A stretch of DNA of 64,000 nucleotides from HGM04593 sp045634305 (lineage in GTDB: Bacteria; Bacteroidota; Bacteroidia; Bacteroidales; Bacteroidaceae), in the NCBI GenBank assembly GCA_045634305.1, contig JAZQZZ010000019.1, positions 1-64,000 on the forward strand. Reading direction: 5' to 3'. The notes beneath the pieces are model-generated. The model was given only the letters and a program-made list of their open reading frames with translations, was not told the DNA's origin and did not search any database. Shown in pieces: positions 60,701-64,000 of this stretch (the stretch's first letter is position 1; every line of letters begins with the position of its first letter). The position numbers were made by a program, and so were the translations under genes.

Positions 60701-61934
60701 TTTTGACATCCTCACGTTTATACAGGACCTTTTCAAAAATCCATAAAAGCAGAAGCATTATAGGTAGCTCAAACACAATTACACCCGAGAAGTAAAAATC
60801 GAACCAACCCATAAAAAGCATTCCGCAGAAAAAGAAATAAACAGTATAAAGATATATGCTGTTGAAACGCACCATTGCGGTACGCATCAGATACATAATT
60901 GAGCTAAGTACAAAAACATAGATAGCGAAAGCAATCCAAGTTGAATTTATATACAAGGTTCCGAAAATCGTTCTGACATTTGTCAAAGTGAATCCAGAAT
61001 TGTAATATAAAGGATTGATAGGGGAAACAAGTTCCTTGTCACCAGTAACCAGTTTGGACAGATTCACAAACTGCGCTATTATATTCTGAAAATTCCCTGT
61101 ATCGTCCGGCAAGCCCAACTGGAGGTCCATACTCCAACCGAACGTTCCACTTGTAAGATAATGCAGGAAGTGCATATATATGAATTCCATGAATTCGTCA
61201 CTTACGCCTCTTGACTGAACGACAAGAATAGAGAGAGCATAGGAAAGGAAGAATACCAGGAATGCACCAAGCAGGACATATAACAGGAACCTCGCAGTCA
61301 AACGTGTTTTACCTGCATGCACACGCATGACCATTGCAGCAAGTACAGGAATAATTACCCAACCTTTAACCTGATTCAATACACCGACAAGAAGAAATAT
61401 AAAAATAATTGGCCACAGCCACCATCTCTTCTTTGAAACATAATATATGCTCATCATCAGCATCGGTAATGAAAGAATCCTAAGATGTCCCCAAAGACCT
61501 CCTCCGCTGAACTCCTCACCAAACTCTTCAGAACCCAAGGCTTCGGCCGAACTACCCAATACACCTTTCAAATGCACTATAAACAACATGGTCATCAATA
61601 CCAATAAGAAAACAAGACTTTGTGGGATTTTGTCTTCTATAGGCTCTGGTGCAACCCTCTTGCCACTGTGCACTATAATGGTTCCTATGATAGCACTAGG
61701 CAAGAAGAAAATGAGAAGTCCCACATTCCATATGAATATACTCGGATAATAGAACTCTACAAAGCCTAGTTTCCCGGCAAGGAAAATTGTTATCAGCAGA
61801 ACTATCAAATATGGTAGCATCAAGAAATTGAACGGAGTATATAGCGTTTTCCAAATCTTGCACTCCAGATATAGAAGTAAAGCAGATTCCAACAATATTG
61901 CTATCAGGTACAATACATCCGTAAAATTGCTCAT
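60675..61934 (-). CDS. Wzy-like O-antigen/exopolysaccharide polymerase
   Basis: 419 residues with ten or more hydrophobic helices (VLYLIAILLESALLLYLECK, LMLPYLIVLLITIFLAGKLG) and a large periplasmic loop in the C-terminal half (about 260-330) with NIIAQFVNLSKLVTG. This is the topology of oligosaccharide repeat-unit polymerases, which have little sequence conservation. It should link repeat units in the periplasm. The call rests on topology and on neighbours (Wzz 13 bp upstream, glycosyltransferases downstream). Confidence 0.7.
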   Translation of the reverse strand: MSNFTDVLYLIAILLESALLLYLECKIWKTLYTPFNFLMLPYLIVLLITIFLAGKLGFVEFYYPSIFIWNVGLLIFFLPSAIIGTIIVHSGKRVAPEPIEDKIPQSLVFLLVLMTMLFIVHLKGVLGSSAEALGSEEFGEEFSGGGLWGHLRILSLPMLMMSIYYVSKKRWWLWPIIFIFLLVGVLNQVKGWVIIPVLAAMVMRVHAGKTRLTARFLLYVLLGAFLVFFLSYALSILVVQSRGVSDEFMEFIYMHFLHYLTSGTFGWSMDLQLGLPDDTGNFQNIIAQFVNLSKLVTGDKELVSPINPLYYNSGFTLTNVRTIFGTLYINSTWIAFAIYVFVLSSIMYLMRTAMVRFNSIYLYTVYFFFCGMLFMGWFDFYFSGVIVFELPIMLLLLWIFEKVLYKREDVKNENSNNTD

Positions 61935-61947
61935 TGCGATATTTACG

Positions 61948-63015
61948 TTACTTATTTATGATCCTATCTTTAATGATTATCCAGGAAACTGTTCCGAAGA
62001 ATGCGAGGAACACATACAACAGCCCCATCATGATTTTCTTAGGTGATGAAGCCTTGATTGGAACAATTGCAGGCTGCATTACCACACACACCGGAGTACT
62101 CTCGGCCACCTTTGCACGGGCAAGTTCAACCTGTTGGGCTATCTGATTATATACATTAAAAGCCAAATCCAATTCATTCGAAAGCCTGTCCTGCTCTATC
62201 TGATGTTGCATTTTCACAACACCCTGATGCTGATCTACATATTTTGCATATGCTTGCTGTGCGGTGTAATATTTTCCTTGAGCCTCGTTGTATAAAGTCT
62301 CTGCATATGCCAAGTCTTTTCGTGCTTTTGCTGAACGGTATGCAGCTATATATTCCTGCAGGTTGGCTGATACGACACTGGCAACATGAGCCGAAATGAC
62401 AGGATCCTGCATGGTAACATCAAGTGTAATAACCATATTGCCCTTGTCCACATCCACTGCTATCCTATTACCCAATGCTTCCAGCAAAAGATATTGCCTG
62501 CGTGTCAAATGTATCTCACCCGCTGTCGGTGGCACAGTGTCTATTGTATTGCTTCCGGTCATTCCTTTAATCCAATCCATAGGAGCCTTCAAGATAGCAT
62601 TCCACCAAGGGATTCTTTGATGGTACGCCAGATAGTCATATAAAGAAGTTTTAAGTTCCTTATCTTTCGTTTCCACCTCTATAGCCATCAATTCACACAA
62701 GAATGGTGTTGATGAGATGATCTGCGGATACAGTTCGGGATACAATGCATCCTCACCACTTGATTGCCCTCCGATATTGATACCGGCCATTGATGCCAAA
62801 GCGCTGATATTTCCCAAATTGGCTGAACCTGAAGAAAATTCCGGTGCCAACACCACTGTAGAAGTATATTGTTTAGGTATACTGAATGCTACGATTATAG
62901 CCAAAACACCTCCAATAAAACAATTTATAACAATTTGCTTACGTTTACTCCAAAGCAATACAAGTAAGCCGACAATATCAATTTCACGTCCTTCTTTCAT
63001 AGCGTTTTCTTCCAT
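61948..63015 (-). CDS. Wzz-type polysaccharide chain-length regulator
   Basis: 355 residues. TM1 (INCFIGGVLAIIVAFSIP, about 30-50) follows the N-terminal Wzz motif IDIVGLLVLLWSKRKQI; the periplasmic part has helical and coiled segments (AYRSAKARKDLAYAETLYNE) and the C-terminal TM (KIMMGLLYVFLAFFGTVSWI, about 322-345) carries PxxPxxP-like residues before it (PAIVPIKASSPKK). Members set chain length of surface polysaccharide. It lies 23 bp after the Wza-type gene and 13 bp before the polymerase. Met6 is an alternative start. No tyrosine kinase domain is fused. Confidence 0.87.
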   Translation of the reverse strand: MEENAMKEGREIDIVGLLVLLWSKRKQIVINCFIGGVLAIIVAFSIPKQYTSTVVLAPEFSSGSANLGNISALASMAGINIGGQSSGEDALYPELYPQIISSTPFLCELMAIEVETKDKELKTSLYDYLAYHQRIPWWNAILKAPMDWIKGMTGSNTIDTVPPTAGEIHLTRRQYLLLEALGNRIAVDVDKGNMVITLDVTMQDPVISAHVASVVSANLQEYIAAYRSAKARKDLAYAETLYNEAQGKYYTAQQAYAKYVDQHQGVVKMQHQIEQDRLSNELDLAFNVYNQIAQQVELARAKVAESTPVCVVMQPAIVPIKASSPKKIMMGLLYVFLAFFGTVSWIIIKDRIINK

Positions 63016-63038
63016 ACAATTGACAAACTTACAATATT

Positions 63039-64000
63039 TTACTTTAGCAGATTTGCAATGGTTATCAACATTGTAGCAATTGAGGCAGCAGATGAACCTA
63101 TCGCAACGATTTCTGCTGTTGTCATCCTTTTCTTGAAGTTCTTGGCCGGTACCACAATCTCCATTCCGGGCTGGATATCACTGCTTGACACTCGTGAAAT
63201 CTTCTTCACGCCACCGTTCATATATATGGCATAAACACCGTTTTTCTTCGCTCTGTCGGCATAGCCACCCGCGTGCTTGATATAATAGCGCAGATTTTTT
63301 CCCTCCTTGTATGTAACAGAAATCGGATAACGTACCTCGCCACTTATTTTTACGACTCCAGCATACTCCGGAACTGTCAAAAGGTCTCCTTCACGCAAAA
63401 CAATATCAGCCTCACTTCCGGGTTTTTCAACCGCCTTCTTCAAATCAATGTCAAGGAGATATACATCGCCGAGATTTGCATTGATATTTATCAAAGAGTC
63501 AGATATTGCCATGTCAAACTCCTTGTCAGAGCGTAAAGCATCTTCATAGATTTGCTTTTGCGACTGCTTTATCATATCCTCCCGCTGCAGTTTTTCCTCT
63601 TCTGAGAGTTTTCTATAAAGTCTCGCGCCCTGCGGATAAGAAGATGCTGCGAAACCACCTGCATCCTTCACCAGATCACTAAGACGATAGTTTGTATTAT
63701 GCATTGCATAATCTCCTTTAAAGTTCACAGCACCATCTATCGTAACACTCTTTATAAGATTATTTACAGGACTTTTGCGCACGTGTACCTCGTCAAACGG
63801 AGCAAGAATAAAACCGGGCGTTCCATCTATCACAAAACCATCCTTCAACGAAAAACAGTAGACCTCGGTTATAGTATCGCCGCTTTCAAGTGATTTTGGG
63901 TCATATATTCTGCGATATATGTCAATTTTTGCAGTTGACGCAACGTTAGTCAAGCCACCGGCCTGCAATACAAAATCTTCAAGTGCCGTATTATCGGCAA
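63039..64000 (-). CDS. Wza-type polysaccharide export protein (partial, cut by the window edge)
   Basis: The visible 320 residues are the C-terminal part of a larger protein; the frame stays open through the right edge (ADNTALEDFVLQAGGL), so the real start lies beyond it. It holds SLBB domains, recognised from ALEDFVLQAGGL, LSDLVKDAGGFA and LRYYIKHAGGYADRA, each following a strand-rich segment. The C-terminus (VIVPAKNFKKRMTTAE, then TMLITIANLLK) is a short hydrophobic helix. Wza-like proteins form the outer-membrane channel for capsule or exopolysaccharide. It is the upstream gene of the run that continues with Wzz, polymerase, two glycosyltransferases and flippase. Confidence 0.88.
   Translation of the reverse strand, partial: ADNTALEDFVLQAGGLTNVASTAKIDIYRRIYDPKSLESGDTITEVYCFSLKDGFVIDGTPGFILAPFDEVHVRKSPVNNLIKSVTIDGAVNFKGDYAMHNTNYRLSDLVKDAGGFAASSYPQGARLYRKLSEEEKLQREDMIKQSQKQIYEDALRSDKEFDMAISDSLININANLGDVYLLDIDLKKAVEKPGSEADIVLREGDLLTVPEYAGVVKISGEVRYPISVTYKEGKNLRYYIKHAGGYADRAKKNGVYAIYMNGGVKKISRVSSSDIQPGMEIVVPAKNFKKRMTTAEIVAIGSSAASIATMLITIANLLK

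Noticed and set aside
1..64000. tRNA genes, CRISPR repeats, insertion sequences and attachment sites
   Set aside because: No cloverleaf with a TTCGANNC arm, no regularly spaced repeats, no transposase or integrase and no direct repeats typical of integration were found while reading both strands.

Overview
The window is a 64 kb piece of a Bacteroidales chromosome, most likely a gut Bacteroidaceae or Prevotellaceae member. The reasons are the Bacteroidetes-type promoters (TTTG, about 19 bp, TAnnTTTG), the fused FeoA-FeoB, an RprX/RprY-type two-component pair, a second EF-G of the Bacteroides EF-G2 type, a BtuB/BtuG-like vitamin B12 pair, a Xus-type xenosiderophore operon, C-terminal sorting domains of type IX secretion style, and a Wzi/Wza/Wzz polysaccharide locus. 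No rRNA, tRNA, CRISPR array, insertion sequence or phage gene was seen.

Layout. 1-550: two consensus promoters on the minus strand, one driving a structured leader off the left edge and one driving a candidate small RNA of about 88 nt. 0.5-3.9 kb: cobalamin riboswitch, BtuB-like receptor and BtuG-like lipoprotein. 4.0-5.5 kb: secreted CotH-family protein. 5.7-6.8 kb: rpsF-rpsR-rplI. 7.0-9.6 kb: small membrane protein and a two-component system. 9.8-13.3 kb: divergent fusA2-like EF-G and hemW. 13.3-19.9 kb: a long minus-strand gene run, rpe, comEC, DHH phosphoesterase, two lipoproteins, glmM. 20.0-22.1 kb: secreted sialidase. 22.3-26.9 kb: glycogen operon (GH133-type debranching enzyme, glycosyltransferase, GH57). 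27.1-29.8 kb: miaA, lipid kinase, kdsA. 30.1-33.9 kb: large secreted GH85-type endoglycosidase.

34.1-39.4 kb is an iron and redox stress region: a Crp/Fnr regulator, then FeoAB, a hemerythrin (Ric-like) protein, a LuxR regulator with a pseudo-receiver, and a free methionine sulfoxide reductase, with palindromes around the feoAB promoter. 40.5-46.2 kb is a three-gene minus-strand operon: a 1404-residue double sensor kinase, its response regulator, and a small membrane protein that looks like a reduced AbgT transporter. In the kinase, the first module keeps a full ATP-binding site but has no phosphoacceptor histidine; the second keeps the histidine but has lost the ATP-binding residues. This is the most interesting system in the window.

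46.3-51.6 kb is a XusA-XusB-XusC-like operon whose PepSY membrane reductase carries an extra segment of about 115 residues with four cysteines. 51.8-53.3 kb holds a TraB/GumN protein and a hotdog thioesterase. 53.3-64.0 kb is an exopolysaccharide or capsule locus: three glycosyltransferases, Wzi, a small lipoprotein, a hexapeptide acyltransferase, flippase, polymerase, Wzz and a Wza-type export protein cut by the right edge. Functions are read from motifs and gene order; no database search was possible.
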